Numbered from the stretch's first letter, positions 44,492 through 56,736 are shown. The stretch is DNA of 64,000 nucleotides from an uncultured Bacteroidota bacterium (GCA_902544085.1 CACCAP010000003.1:62001-126000), one strand, 5' to 3'. Translations and numbers: made by a program. The notes: generated by a model from the letters alone, not told the origin.

Positions 44492-46594
44492 ATGAATCTA
44501 AAATTTTCAATAACAATTACAATTTTAAGTCTAACTATTTTTGGTTTTACTTTTAAAAAGAACAAATTAAGTGATCCAGAGAAAGAGAAAGTTTTACTTG
44601 AAATTGTAAAGTATGTTGTTGAAAGAGGTCATTACAACTCAATTGAATTAGATGATGATTTTTCAGTAAAAATTTTTGATGATTTCATTTATAAACTTGA
44701 TCCACAAAAAAGGTTTTTTACTATAAATGATATTAAACAACTAAATAGATACAAGTACAAAGTTGACGATCAAATAAAAAATTATCAATTAGAATTTTTT
44801 GAAGAAACTTACAACACTTACAATTTAAGAGTAAACGATGCAAAATTATTTGTAGATAAAGTTCTTGAGACAGATTTTGATTTTACTGAAAACGAATTTA
44901 TTGATTTTAATAATGATTCAATTCCATTCTCATCTGGAAAAAATGAGCTCTTTGAGAGATGGAGAAAGCAAATAAAGTATTCTGTTCTTGATATCGTTAC
45001 CCAAAGATACAGCTCTGACTCATTAGACTTCAATGAAATAAAAACAAACGCTATTTCTACTGTTAAGAAAAATACTAATGACTTTTTTGATTATGCTAAT
45101 GAGCTGGATAGAGATGATTGGTTTTCCGTATTTGTTAACTCATTTGTTAGTCAATTTGATCCTCATACGTTCTATTTTAAGCCTGACGATAAAGAAAAAT
45201 TTGATGTTAGTATTTCTGGAAAATTTGATGGTATTGGAGCTCGATTATCTAAGGCTGATGGTAATGTAAAAATTGTAGACGTCATAATTGGTGGTCCTGT
45301 TTGGAAGGATAAGCTTTTAGATGTTGGTGATGTAATATTAGCTGTTGGACAAGGAGATGATGAGCTGGTGAGTATTTATGGAATGAAGTTAGACGACTCG
45401 ATAAAATTAATTAAAGGCCCTGCAGGAACAGTTGTTACATTGAGAGTTAAAAAAATTGATGGACAAATTCAAGATGTGAAAATAAAAAGAGATGAGGTTG
45501 AGCTCGAAGAAACCTTTGCAAAATCAACACTAATTTCTAAAAATGATAGTAATTATGGATATATAAGTTTACCTAAATTTTATGCTGATTTTGATAATTA
45601 CAAAAATAGAAATTCTGCCAATGATGTTAAAAATGAAATTATAAAATTAAAAAACAATGGTATCCAAGGGCTTATACTTGATTTGAGAAATAATGGTGGG
45701 GGATCTTTACAAACTGTTGTAGAAATGACAGGTCTATTTATTGAGAAAGGACCTGTTGTTCAAGTTAAATCAATTGGAAACAGAAAAAAAATCTTGTATG
45801 ATAGAGACCCACAAGTTTATTGGGATGGTCCTTTGGTGTTATTAATTAATGAAATGAGTGCATCTGCATCAGAGATTATTTCAGCTGCTTTACAAGATTA
45901 CAACAGAGCTATAATTATTGGTAGCGAAAAATCATTTGGAAAAGGAACCGTCCAAAATATTGTTGATTTAAATCGATTTATTAGCAATACTGATTATGAT
46001 ATGGGCGCTCTTAAAGTTACAACTGATATTTTCTATAGAGTTAATGGTGAGTCTGTTCAATTGGAAGGTGTGCAAAGTGACATAATAATTCCTGACAGCT
46101 ACATGTATATTTTCAATGGTGAAAGGGATGAAAAAAATCCTATTAAGTGGGATAAAATAGGTCCTGCAACTTACACTAAATGGAACAAGTACAACGACAA
46201 ATTTAATTACGTAAAAGACCAAATCAATAAGAAACTAAATCAAAATAAACTAATAAATAATATTTATGATAGAGCCGAGTGGATTAGGAATCAGCAAAAT
46301 AAGAAGAATGTTCCATTGAATATTGTAAAATACAAGGAGTATCAAAAAAATCAAAAACAACAGGCAAGTCAATTTGATAATATTTCGAAATTTCAAAATG
46401 AATTGAGTTTTAATCTCTTAAAAGCAGAAAAGACTTTTATAAACGCGAATAAAGAGCTGTTCGAAGCTAGATCTAAATGGCATGAAAGTCTTTCAAAAGA
46501 TATTTTTATTGATCAAGCAGTTAATGCACTTAACCTTATTGATAACTCTATCAAAACAAACTATATTTTAGCTGTAAATAATAAATCTGAATAA
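44492..46594 (+). CDS. Carboxy-terminal processing (tail-specific) protease, S41 family
   Basis: A 700-residue periplasmic serine protease of the Prc/Tsp type, anchored or exported by an N-terminal hydrophobic segment (ITITILSLTIFGFTF). An N-terminal helical domain comes first, then a PDZ domain at about 245-330 (FDGIGARLSKADGN, GDVILAVGQGDD). The S41 core has the catalytic dyad near Ser458 in EMSASASEI and Lys484 in SFGKGTVQ, by alignment to E. coli Prc Ser430/Lys455. A Lys/Asn-rich C-terminal domain of the DUF3340 type follows. It degrades or trims periplasmic and envelope proteins. Confidence 0.94.
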   Translation: MNLKFSITITILSLTIFGFTFKKNKLSDPEKEKVLLEIVKYVVERGHYNSIELDDDFSVKIFDDFIYKLDPQKRFFTINDIKQLNRYKYKVDDQIKNYQLEFFEETYNTYNLRVNDAKLFVDKVLETDFDFTENEFIDFNNDSIPFSSGKNELFERWRKQIKYSVLDIVTQRYSSDSLDFNEIKTNAISTVKKNTNDFFDYANELDRDDWFSVFVNSFVSQFDPHTFYFKPDDKEKFDVSISGKFDGIGARLSKADGNVKIVDVIIGGPVWKDKLLDVGDVILAVGQGDDELVSIYGMKLDDSIKLIKGPAGTVVTLRVKKIDGQIQDVKIKRDEVELEETFAKSTLISKNDSNYGYISLPKFYADFDNYKNRNSANDVKNEIIKLKNNGIQGLILDLRNNGGGSLQTVVEMTGLFIEKGPVVQVKSIGNRKKILYDRDPQVYWDGPLVLLINEMSASASEIISAALQDYNRAIIIGSEKSFGKGTVQNIVDLNRFISNTDYDMGALKVTTDIFYRVNGESVQLEGVQSDIIIPDSYMYIFNGERDEKNPIKWDKIGPATYTKWNKYNDKFNYVKDQINKKLNQNKLINNIYDRAEWIRNQQNKKNVPLNIVKYKEYQKNQKQQASQFDNISKFQNELSFNLLKAEKTFINANKELFEARSKWHESLSKDIFIDQAVNALNLIDNSIKTNYILAVNNKSE

Positions 46595-46599
46595 CAATC

Positions 46600-47661
46600 T
46601 TGTTAACTCAAATAATAAAAAAAATTCCATTATATATTTCAATATTTATTATTTGCTTATTTATTTTCCTTTCAATTTCTTCTTATTTCATAATTCCTGA
46701 CAAAACCACAAATGCAAATAGTATAAATTTGATTATTAAATCAAAAAAACCAGGTTTTAAAAAAAAGTTTTTTGAAAATGTATCCCATCAACATAAATTA
46801 AAAGATTTATTTTTTGGATCTAATATTACCGCTGAATTATACGCTATTGATGATTATGAGATTATAAACGACAGTGTATTGAAGATTATTAATTACAATG
46901 AAATTAATAAATCAGTAATTGATGAAAAAATTATTACTATCAAAAACAATAGTAATATACATAATAATGTACATAATATTAAAGATTTTATCTATGAAAA
47001 AAAATTTATTTTTGGAACTGATATTTATGGTAGAGATTTATTTAGCAGAATAATTTTGGGTGTTAGAGTATCTCTTTCCATTGGCTTAATGGCAGTAACT
47101 ATCTCCAATTTAATAGGGATTATCTTAGGATTAATCTCTGGTTATTATGGAGGATACGTCGATAAAATTATCGTTTGGATAATCAACGTATTTTGGTCAA
47201 TCCCAACATTATTGCTAGTAATCGCATTATCTCTTGCACTTGGCAAAGGCTTTTGGCAGGTTTATATAGCTATAGGCTTGTCCATATGGGTTGACGTTGC
47301 AAGGTTAGTGCGTGGCAAGGTGATTTCTGAAAAAAATAAAGATTATATTTTTTCATCAAAGGTTTTAGGGTATAGTAATATCAGAATATTATCAAATAAT
47401 ATACTCCCAAATATCCTACCACCAATACTAATTTTCTCTGCTGCAAATTTTGCATCGTCCATTCTACTAGAAAGCGGTCTTTCATTTCTTGGCATTGGTT
47501 CGCAACCTCCCACACCAAGCTGGGGATATATGATCAAAGAAAATTATCAATATATCATTTTTGGCAATTCTTATCTGATTACTATACCCTCAATCTTTTT
47601 AATATCCCTGGTCCTTAGTTTTTATTACTTATCTAATTATTTTGCATCAAAAAATAATTGA
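46600..47661 (+). CDS. OppC/DppC-type ABC transporter permease, stand-alone
   Basis: A 353-residue inner membrane protein, start TTG at 46600, 5 bases after the protease stop. After the first helix comes a periplasmic stretch of about 110 residues, then FGTDIYGRDLFSRIILGVRVSLSIG and five helices typical of the BPD_transp_1/OppC fold. The EAA loop is recognisable in SSKVLGYSNIRIL...NNILPNILPPIL, and ESGLSFLGIGSQPPTPSWG is diagnostic. No OppB, OppA or ATPase gene is adjacent, so the partner subunits must be encoded elsewhere. Peptide uptake is likely by family. Confidence 0.88.
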   Translation: MLTQIIKKIPLYISIFIICLFIFLSISSYFIIPDKTTNANSINLIIKSKKPGFKKKFFENVSHQHKLKDLFFGSNITAELYAIDDYEIINDSVLKIINYNEINKSVIDEKIITIKNNSNIHNNVHNIKDFIYEKKFIFGTDIYGRDLFSRIILGVRVSLSIGLMAVTISNLIGIILGLISGYYGGYVDKIIVWIINVFWSIPTLLLVIALSLALGKGFWQVYIAIGLSIWVDVARLVRGKVISEKNKDYIFSSKVLGYSNIRILSNNILPNILPPILIFSAANFASSILLESGLSFLGIGSQPPTPSWGYMIKENYQYIIFGNSYLITIPSIFLISLVLSFYYLSNYFASKNN

Positions 47662-47662
47662 T

Positions 47663-48904
47663 TTACCATTTACTCTTCTTTTGACTGTCTATTTTTAAAT
47701 ATCCTGTAAATAAAATCATGAATGAAAGCAATGATGAACCACCATAACTTATATATGGTAATGGAATACCAACTGTTGGAAATAAACCTATAACCATACT
47801 AATATTAATAGCAAAATGAAAAAATATTATTGCTATTACTGAGTATGAAAAAATTTTGTAAAATATACTTGTTTGTTTTATAGTCCTCTCCGTCATCCTC
47901 ATTAGCAGAACAATAAACAATGATATAACGAAAAGTGAACCAAAAAATCCCCACTCTTCACCAATTGTAGCAAAAATGTAATCACTGTGTTGTTCAGGAA
48001 TAAAATCTCCTTTTGTTTGTGTTCCTTTTAAAAAACCCTGGCCAAATAAACCTCCTGAATTAAACGCTAATTTTGATTGATTAGCATTATAACCAATTCC
48101 CGCAAGATCTTTTTCCAAGCCAAGAACAACTCCTATTCTGTCTCTATGTCTTTGCTCAAAAAGGTTTTCATAAATGAAAGTAGAAATTAAAATATTAAAT
48201 ACTGCAAAAACTGATATATAAATAAGTTTACTTTTTTTATTTTTTTTATAAATCGAATAAAGAAATATAATTGAAAAAATTATCCCAGTAATCATCAACA
48301 TTATCTTCATGCCAATTATAATCGTAGCTATAAATAAAATTGAAATAAACATAAAGATATTTAGATATATTGATGGCAAACCTACAATGTGTAAAACCAG
48401 GTAAAAACTAAAAAAAATTAATGCTGTTCCGGGATCAGGTTGTAATAAAATTAAGACTATCGGAACTAATATTATAATGAAGCTGTAAAATTGAATTTTA
48501 TAGTTTTTAATATCAGAGTGAACGTTACTTAAATATTTTGCTATTGCTAAAGCTGTTACAGGCTTCATTAGTTCTGAGGGTTGTAAACTGAACCCAAGAA
48601 AATTGAACCATGATTTTGCACCATTTACTTCTTTTCCAATAAAAAGTAGTAGGATTAATAATAGTACCATAGAAATGTAAATAATACTAGCATATTTAAA
48701 GTAAAAATTGATGTCTAGCAGTATTAGAACAGAGCATATTGCAAATGAAAATAAAACAAAAACCAGTTGCTTTGTAAAAAAATTTTCGATTGAGTTTGAA
48801 TCACTATATGAAACCGAATAAATATTGATTAAACCAATAATTATAAGAGAAATAACAATAATTAGTGAAGTAAGATCATAGTTTTTAATTTTTAGATTAC
48901 TCAT
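47663..48904 (-). CDS. rodA: Rod shape-determining protein RodA (SEDS glycosyltransferase)
   Basis: Peptidoglycan polymerase of the elongasome. A 413-residue polytopic membrane protein with SEDS family marks GAKSWFNFLGFSLQPSELMK, LLQPDPGTALIFF, DFIPEQHSDYIFATIGEEWG and PLPYISYGGSSLL. It overlaps mrdA by 8 bases and is the last gene of the purH-mreBCD-mrdA-rodA unit. RodA and PBP2 work as a pair, one making glycan strands and the other crosslinking. Confidence 0.96.
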   Translation of the reverse strand: MSNLKIKNYDLTSLIIVISLIIIGLINIYSVSYSDSNSIENFFTKQLVFVLFSFAICSVLILLDINFYFKYASIIYISMVLLLILLLFIGKEVNGAKSWFNFLGFSLQPSELMKPVTALAIAKYLSNVHSDIKNYKIQFYSFIIILVPIVLILLQPDPGTALIFFSFYLVLHIVGLPSIYLNIFMFISILFIATIIIGMKIMLMITGIIFSIIFLYSIYKKNKKSKLIYISVFAVFNILISTFIYENLFEQRHRDRIGVVLGLEKDLAGIGYNANQSKLAFNSGGLFGQGFLKGTQTKGDFIPEQHSDYIFATIGEEWGFFGSLFVISLFIVLLMRMTERTIKQTSIFYKIFSYSVIAIIFFHFAINISMVIGLFPTVGIPLPYISYGGSSLLSFMILFTGYLKIDSQKKSKW

Positions 48905-50753
48905 TAATACTGAAATTAGTAGTTAAATAGGGTTTTAAATATTCTGTAGTTAAATCGCCTTCGAGGATATAATTTTCTAACCACTTTCTATTAATTTCCT
49001 TTTTCAAATATTTTTCAATAATCAAACTAGATATAGGTGCCGCCCATCTTGATCCCCAATATCCATTTTCAATAAATACACAAATTGCAATTTTTGGGTC
49101 ATCTGCTGGTGCAAAACCAATAAATATAGAGTGGTCAGTCAGTTGTTTTCTTTTTCCATTAACTCTAATGAAATTTTCAGCAGTTCCAGTTTTTCCAGCA
49201 ATTTTAATATCTCTAATTTTAGAATTCGTTGCAGTTCCAATATCAATTACATCTATCATTCCATTAATTATTGGTTTAAAATGTTTTGAATCTATAAGTG
49301 AAACGTTTTTTCTCTTGTAGTTATCATTTATTGAATCATTTTCAATTTCCTTTACAAAATGTGGGGTAATATACCAACCACGATTTGCTATAGTAGCCGC
49401 AAAATTAGCAAGTTGTATTGGAGTTGTCAGTATTTCACCTTGTCCTATAGAGTTTGATATTGTTGTAACTGCTCTCCAAGAATTATTATACCAATTATCA
49501 TAGTATTGTGAAGATGGTATAAAACCAGGTTGACCTGTTGGATGATCGTACCCTAAATAATTTCCAAATCCAAATGATCTTACATAATCATTCCATTTGT
49601 CCAAACCTACAGATGAACTTTCATAATTTTCAATTATTTCTTTGTAAGTTTTTGCAAAAAATGTGTTGCAAGATGTATAAATTGCATTATTAAGATCACT
49701 AAACGTTGTCTCCTTAGTGTGACATCTCATGAAAGCATTTTTAGAATAGAAATGCCCTCCTTCACACCTATGCATTGTTTCTTCATTAATAACATTTTCC
49801 TGTAAACCAATTAAGGCATTTATGATTTTAAATGTTGAGCCAGGTGCATATTGACCTTGTAGTCCTCTTTCAAACAGTGGTTTACCAATAGAATCATTTT
49901 CAAGTTTTTTGTAATTAATCGATCTGTTTTTATCAATCAAGCTGCTCAAATCATATGATGGAGAATTTATTAGCGCCAATATATCTCCAGTTTTTGGTTC
50001 AATTGCGACTATACTTCCTCTCTTATTTTGCATTAATGAATCACCATATTGTTGCAAATCAAGATCAATTGTCAGAGTCAAATCTTTAGATGGGATCGGT
50101 AAAGTATCATAATCCCCATTTTTATATGAACCTATTATTCTGTTAAACTTATCTTTTTGAAAAAATTTTACACCTTTTACCCCCCTTAGTTTATCTTCAT
50201 ATGTTTTCTCCAAACCCTGTCTCCCAATCATCTCACCAATTTCGTAATAGCTATTTTTTTCAACTTCAGATTTGTTTACTTCACTGATGTATCCAAGTAA
50301 GTTGGCTGCAGTCAAAGCATTGTAAGTTCTTTTAGATTTTTTCTGTACAAAGAAACCACTGTGTTTCCAAAGTTTTTCCTGAATTGGTGCATATTCATCT
50401 TTGGATATATTGTTGATTAAAATCGATGCTTTTACATTTGAAAAATTTTGAGCATCTAAAAGTTTTTCATTGAAAACACTTGTATCAATATTAAAGTCTT
50501 TTGAAATCAGGATACTATCCTCTAAATTAACATCTGCAGGTACAACCAAAATATCATATGAGAAATCATTAGAAACAATGAGTTTATTATTTCTATCATA
50601 AATATATCCTCTTTCAGGAAATTCATATATTTTTTGAACAGATGCATTATAAATGAGCTCTGAAGAACTATTTATAACTTGTAAAGAAAATAGTTTAACT
50701 ATTATTAATATACCAACAGAAATTATTAATAATTGTAATAATTTATCTCTCAT
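48897..50753 (-). CDS. mrdA: Penicillin-binding protein 2
   Basis: Class B transpeptidase of 618 residues. The N-terminal membrane anchor (LLIISVGILIIVKLFSL) is followed by a dimerisation domain with RGYIYDRNNKLIV. The transpeptidase domain has catalytic Ser305 and Lys308 in APGSTFK, an SxN element, and IAGKTGTAENF. It is the crosslinking partner of RodA in cell elongation. It overlaps mreD by 11 bases and rodA by 8 bases. Confidence 0.96.
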   Translation of the reverse strand: MRDKLLQLLIISVGILIIVKLFSLQVINSSSELIYNASVQKIYEFPERGYIYDRNNKLIVSNDFSYDILVVPADVNLEDSILISKDFNIDTSVFNEKLLDAQNFSNVKASILINNISKDEYAPIQEKLWKHSGFFVQKKSKRTYNALTAANLLGYISEVNKSEVEKNSYYEIGEMIGRQGLEKTYEDKLRGVKGVKFFQKDKFNRIIGSYKNGDYDTLPIPSKDLTLTIDLDLQQYGDSLMQNKRGSIVAIEPKTGDILALINSPSYDLSSLIDKNRSINYKKLENDSIGKPLFERGLQGQYAPGSTFKIINALIGLQENVINEETMHRCEGGHFYSKNAFMRCHTKETTFSDLNNAIYTSCNTFFAKTYKEIIENYESSSVGLDKWNDYVRSFGFGNYLGYDHPTGQPGFIPSSQYYDNWYNNSWRAVTTISNSIGQGEILTTPIQLANFAATIANRGWYITPHFVKEIENDSINDNYKRKNVSLIDSKHFKPIINGMIDVIDIGTATNSKIRDIKIAGKTGTAENFIRVNGKRKQLTDHSIFIGFAPADDPKIAICVFIENGYWGSRWAAPISSLIIEKYLKKEINRKWLENYILEGDLTTEYLKPYLTTNFSINE

Positions 50754-51261
50754 TTTTGTAGTAGAAAAGTGACAAAATAATAAGTATCAAAGTTATAGAA
50801 ATTAAACTACTTATTGTCGCATTTCTTAAGATGAGGTCCAATTTATAAATTGAAAAAATTTCAACAAAATATAAAACAAAATTATGACTGAATATAACTA
50901 AAGATATGTAAGTCAGTTTTTGGTAGATTGTGGTATTAATCAGGTAATCCCTTACCTTACCAACTTTTCTCATATCAAAGTTACCAAATGAAAAATCAAG
51001 AATATATGGTCTCAAATAGCAAGATATTAATAAACTAAAAGTTATTATACCAAACGAATTTGAAAATGAGTCTAAAAAAATTCCATATATAAAAATTAAA
51101 AAATAATATAAAGACTTATTAATATTTTGAGGAAATATTAATAGAAATATAATATATATATCTGCAGATAAGCCAAAGATTAAAATATTATTAAATACAA
51201 TGATTTGTGTAAGAAAAATAATTATGAAGCGAAAAAAAACTATTGAACTAATTGATCTCAT
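50743..51261 (-). CDS. mreD: Rod shape-determining protein MreD
   Basis: A small membrane protein (172 residues from ATG 51261) with about five helices, such as RFIIIFLTQIIVFNNILIFG and DIYIIFLLIFPQ. Sequence conservation in MreD is low, so the call depends mostly on position between mreC and mrdA and on topology. The ATG at 51261 overlaps the end of mreC by 14 bases. It helps link MreB filaments to the wall-synthesis enzymes. Confidence 0.85.
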   Translation of the reverse strand: MRSISSIVFFRFIIIFLTQIIVFNNILIFGLSADIYIIFLLIFPQNINKSLYYFLIFIYGIFLDSFSNSFGIITFSLLISCYLRPYILDFSFGNFDMRKVGKVRDYLINTTIYQKLTYISLVIFSHNFVLYFVEIFSIYKLDLILRNATISSLISITLILIILSLFYYKNER

Positions 51262-52057
51262 TATCAATTTTTAAAGTCTCTAATTCATTTTTATCATAAA
51301 TTGAAGTTATGTAGACAGATCTTAAAGATGACAAGTCCTCAAACAACTCAACATCAATCACATAATAATTACTGTCTTCTTCGAGTTCAATATTTTTAAC
51401 CTTACCAATAGGGATATCCTTTTGAAAAATAAGTGACATTCCTCCACTAACTACTGAATCATTAATTTTTATGTTGGCGCTTTTTGGAATATCAAATAAT
51501 GTCATTATTTTATGATTTTTACCATTCCACTGTAGGCTTCCAAAGTGGTTAGTTCTTTTAATTTTTGAATTTATTTTAATGTCGCTATTCAGAATTGAAA
51601 TAGCGGTTGAATATTTTGGAGACACTTTATTTATGATCCCAATGATACCATTATTTGTGACTAAACCATCATCTAATTTTACTGAATCATTACTACCCTT
51701 ATTAATAATTAAATAGTTTCTTGAATGTTTTATGCTATTGGAAATAATTTCTGCAATATTGTAATTATAATTTTTTGCTTTGTAAGCAGTATTTGAAGGT
51801 ATTTCAATAGAGTTAATTTGTATTTTAAGAGCTAGATTTTCACTTTTTAATCTTTTATTATCGCTTTTTAAATATAGATAGTTGTTAATTTGTTTTATTT
51901 GATTATTGACAGACGAGATTATATTATTCGTAAAAAAATTGAATTTAGAATTTTGAAAAAAATTACGATTTATAATAAAAGAAAATGAAATTATTATGAG
52001 GACTAGAAAAACAATTTTATCAATTTTTTCAATAAAAAAATTTATAAAATTTCGCAT
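51248..52057 (-). CDS. mreC: Rod shape-determining protein MreC
   Basis: A 269-residue bitopic protein with ATG 52057. The N-terminal membrane helix (IVFLVLIIISFSFIINRNFF) is followed by a periplasmic coiled coil about 45-80 and the MreC beta domains. Recognisable pieces are AEIISNSIKHSRNYLIINKGSND, GIIGIINKVSPKYSTAISILN and INDSVVSGGMSLIFQKDIPIGKV (each given in part). It scaffolds PBP2-RodA in the periplasm and activates them. Confidence 0.93.
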   Translation of the reverse strand: MRNFINFFIEKIDKIVFLVLIIISFSFIINRNFFQNSKFNFFTNNIISSVNNQIKQINNYLYLKSDNKRLKSENLALKIQINSIEIPSNTAYKAKNYNYNIAEIISNSIKHSRNYLIINKGSNDSVKLDDGLVTNNGIIGIINKVSPKYSTAISILNSDIKINSKIKRTNHFGSLQWNGKNHKIMTLFDIPKSANIKINDSVVSGGMSLIFQKDIPIGKVKNIELEEDSNYYVIDVELFEDLSSLRSVYITSIYDKNELETLKIDNEIN

Positions 52058-52062
52058 CAAAA

Positions 52063-53091
52063 TTATTTCACTAGTACGCTTCTGTAGCGTTCAATATTTT
52101 TTAAAGTGATGCCAGTCCCTCTCACGACAGCTCTCAGTGGATCTTCAGCTATAAATACTGGTAAGTCAGTTTTTTTTGAAATTCTTTTGTCTAATCCTCT
52201 TAGCATTGATCCACCACCTGCTAAATAAATACCTGTATTATAAATATCAGCTGCAAGCTCTGGTGGTGTCTGAGATAGTGTTTCCATCACTGATTCTTCA
52301 ATTCTAATTATCGATTTGTCTAGAGCTTTTGCTATTTCTCTATATCCTATTGAAATTTCTTTAGGTTTACCTGAAAGCAAATCTCTGCCTTGCACTAGCA
52401 TATCATCAGGTGGATTGTCTAGTTCATCAATAGCAGATCCAATATTAATTTTTATTTTTTCTGCAGTCCTATCACCAATCGATAAATTGTGTTGTGTTCT
52501 CATGTAATAGACTATATCTTCTGTGAATACATCACCAGCAATTTTAACCGATTTATCACATACAATACCAGCTAATGCAATAACGGCGATTTCTGTTGTT
52601 CCTCCTCCAATGTCAATTATCATGTTTCCCTTTGGTTGCATTATATCCACACCTATTCCAATTGCAGCAGCCATAGGTTCATGAATTAAATAAACTTCCT
52701 TACCATTTACTCTTTCAGCAGACTCTCTAACAGCTCTCATTTCGACCTCCGTTATCCCAGATGGAATACAAATAACCATTTTTAATGCTGGAGAGTAAAA
52801 CTTTTTATTTAAAGTTGGTATACTTTTAATAAGCTGACCAATCATTTGCTCTGATGCATTAAAGTCAGCAATTACACCATCTTTTAAAGGCCTAACAGTT
52901 TCAATATTTTTATGAGTTTTTCCGTGCATCATGTTAGCCTCCTTTCCGACAGCTATTATCTTACCGCTTTTCTGGTCAATAGCAACAATTGATGGACTAT
53001 CAACAACAACCTTATCATTGTGAATGATTAAAGTATTCGCTGTACCCAAGTCGATTGCAATTGCTTCAGTCCAAAAATCAAAAAAACTCAT
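52063..53091 (-). CDS. mreB: Rod shape-determining protein MreB (actin homologue)
   Basis: The cytoskeletal ATPase that orients wall synthesis and gives rod shape. 342 residues. FWTEAIAIDLGTANTLI is the phosphate-1 loop, NMIIDIGGGTTEIAVI the phosphate-2 loop, and GIYLAGGGSMLRGLD the adenosine motif. The amphipathic N-terminus (MSFFDFW) fits membrane binding. mreC follows 5 bases later and purH ends 30 bases before. Confidence 0.98.
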   Translation of the reverse strand: MSFFDFWTEAIAIDLGTANTLIIHNDKVVVDSPSIVAIDQKSGKIIAVGKEANMMHGKTHKNIETVRPLKDGVIADFNASEQMIGQLIKSIPTLNKKFYSPALKMVICIPSGITEVEMRAVRESAERVNGKEVYLIHEPMAAAIGIGVDIMQPKGNMIIDIGGGTTEIAVIALAGIVCDKSVKIAGDVFTEDIVYYMRTQHNLSIGDRTAEKIKINIGSAIDELDNPPDDMLVQGRDLLSGKPKEISIGYREIAKALDKSIIRIEESVMETLSQTPPELAADIYNTGIYLAGGGSMLRGLDKRISKKTDLPVFIAEDPLRAVVRGTGITLKNIERYRSVLVK

Positions 53092-53121
53092 TATTTTGTA
53101 ATTTAATTAAAGTTAATAAAA

Positions 53122-54627
53122 TTAATGTTTAAAGTGTCTAATTCCAGTCATTACCATTGACATATTGTTGTTATTACAAAATTCAATTGATAAGTCATCT
53201 TTAATTGAACCCCCAGGCTGAATGACAGATTTGATTCCACTTTTACTTGCAATTTCTACACAATCGGGAAATGGAAAGAATGCGTCACTTGCCATAACTG
53301 CACCATCTAAATTAAAATTAAACTTTTTGGCTTTTTCAATAGCCTGATTAAGTGCATCAACTCTGGATGTTTGTCCAGTTCCTGATGCTAGTAATTGTAA
53401 GTTTTTGGAAAGAACGATGGTGTTAGATTTTGTATGTTTACATATTTTCGATGCAAAAAGAAGGTCTGATAATTCAGTATCATTAGGTTTTGAAATTGTT
53501 ACATGCTTTAATTTATCTAAGCTATCAGTGATTATATCCCTATCCTGAATTAAAAAACCATTTAGACATGTTCTGACAACTTTATTATCAAATTTTTTTC
53601 TTTTTAATTTTAAGATTATTCTGTTTTTTTTCTCTTTTAAAATATTGATTGCATCATCGTCAAATTCTGGCGCCATTACAACTTCACAAAATAAATCTTT
53701 TATTTCACAAGCTGTTTCATTATTAATTTTAGAGTTAGTAATTAATATTCCTCCGAATGCAGACACGGGGTCACCAGCTAGGGCATCTAAATAAGCGTCC
53801 TTTACATTATCTCTTGTGGCAACACCACAAGCATTATTGTGTTTTAATATTGCAAATGTTGGTTTTTCATTCCAAAATTCTAGCATCAAATTATAAGCTG
53901 AATCAATATCTAATAAATTGTTATATGATAAATCTTTACCACTGATTTTTTTAAAAATTTCATCAAAGTTACCTTCAAAATAGCCCTCTTGATGAGGATT
54001 TTCACCATACCTCAGCTTATATTTATTATTAACATTTCCCTTCATTAAATAGCTATGAATTTGTGTGTCATAATTTGATGAAACTTTAAATGAATTCATT
54101 GCATATTCTTTTTTTTTGCTAAGAGGAAAATTACCTTGATTTTGTTCAAGGTCAATTAAAAATTGATTGTATTGATTAATTGAAGAAACACAAACGAGAT
54201 CATTGTAGTTTTTTGCTGCTGCTCTAATAAGGGAAATTCCACCAATATCAATTTTTTCAATGATTTCTTCGTGTGATTTTACATTATTTACGGTTTCTTC
54301 AAACGGGTATAAATCTACTATAACAAAATCTATTGAGGGAATTTCAAATTTATTACGTTCATTAATATCATTATCTAACTCTCTGCGATGTAAAATTCCA
54401 CCAAATATTTTTGGATGTAGAGTTTTAACTCTGCCACCAAAAATTGAGGGGTAATTTGTTAAATTTTCTACTTTTTCAGTTTTAATTCCTCTGCTGTTTA
54501 AATACTTTTCAGTACCACCTGTTGAAATTATTTTTATTTTTAAATCAACGAGTTTCCTCGCAATTTTTTCGATTCCATCTTTATTGAATACTGAAATTAA
54601 GGCTGATCTTTCTGTTAGATTTGACAT
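53122..54627 (-). CDS. purH: Bifunctional AICAR transformylase / IMP cyclohydrolase
   Basis: Catalyses the last two steps of purine synthesis to IMP. 501 residues: the N-terminal MGS-like cyclohydrolase domain (ALISVFNKDGIEKIARKLVD, IISTGGTEKYL, GGRVKTLHPKIFGGIL) and the C-terminal AICARFT domain (KLRYGENPHQEG, LKHNNACGVA, AFGGILITN, ASDAFFPFPD). It is the first gene of the rod-shape unit, a fixed order in flavobacteria. A hairpin terminator separates it from groL upstream. Confidence 0.97.
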   Translation of the reverse strand: MSNLTERSALISVFNKDGIEKIARKLVDLKIKIISTGGTEKYLNSRGIKTEKVENLTNYPSIFGGRVKTLHPKIFGGILHRRELDNDINERNKFEIPSIDFVIVDLYPFEETVNNVKSHEEIIEKIDIGGISLIRAAAKNYNDLVCVSSINQYNQFLIDLEQNQGNFPLSKKKEYAMNSFKVSSNYDTQIHSYLMKGNVNNKYKLRYGENPHQEGYFEGNFDEIFKKISGKDLSYNNLLDIDSAYNLMLEFWNEKPTFAILKHNNACGVATRDNVKDAYLDALAGDPVSAFGGILITNSKINNETACEIKDLFCEVVMAPEFDDDAINILKEKKNRIILKLKRKKFDNKVVRTCLNGFLIQDRDIITDSLDKLKHVTISKPNDTELSDLLFASKICKHTKSNTIVLSKNLQLLASGTGQTSRVDALNQAIEKAKKFNFNLDGAVMASDAFFPFPDCVEIASKSGIKSVIQPGGSIKDDLSIEFCNNNNMSMVMTGIRHFKH

Positions 54628-54660
54628 TTAATGTTAATCTGTAAATGTAAGTTATTTTAT

Positions 54661-54697
54661 AAAAAAAAAAGCTACAAATTTTGTAGCTTTTTTTAAA
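54661..54697 (-). terminator. Bidirectional terminator between groL and purH
   Basis: Stem GCTACAA / TTGTAGC (54671-54677 with 54681-54687) is flanked by ten A on one side and seven T on the other, so it can act on either strand. It lies about 19 bases after the groL stop (minus strand) and separates the groESL unit from purH. Confidence 0.9.
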
Positions 54698-54715
54698 TAA
54701 ATTAGGAATTTAGAA

Positions 54716-56643
<1,928 letters not shown>

Positions 56644-56736
56644 ATAATTGTTTTTAATATTTTTTTCATCAATCATGCCATTTTAAAAAAAAGTGTCAAT
56701 TCATCAAAAAAAATTGATATTTATGACAGCTTGACA

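Noticed and set aside
56644-56736. CIRCE element upstream of groES
   Set aside because: No TTAGCACTC-N9-GAGTGCTAA type inverted repeat was found in the 93-base gap; it holds only AT-rich sequence.
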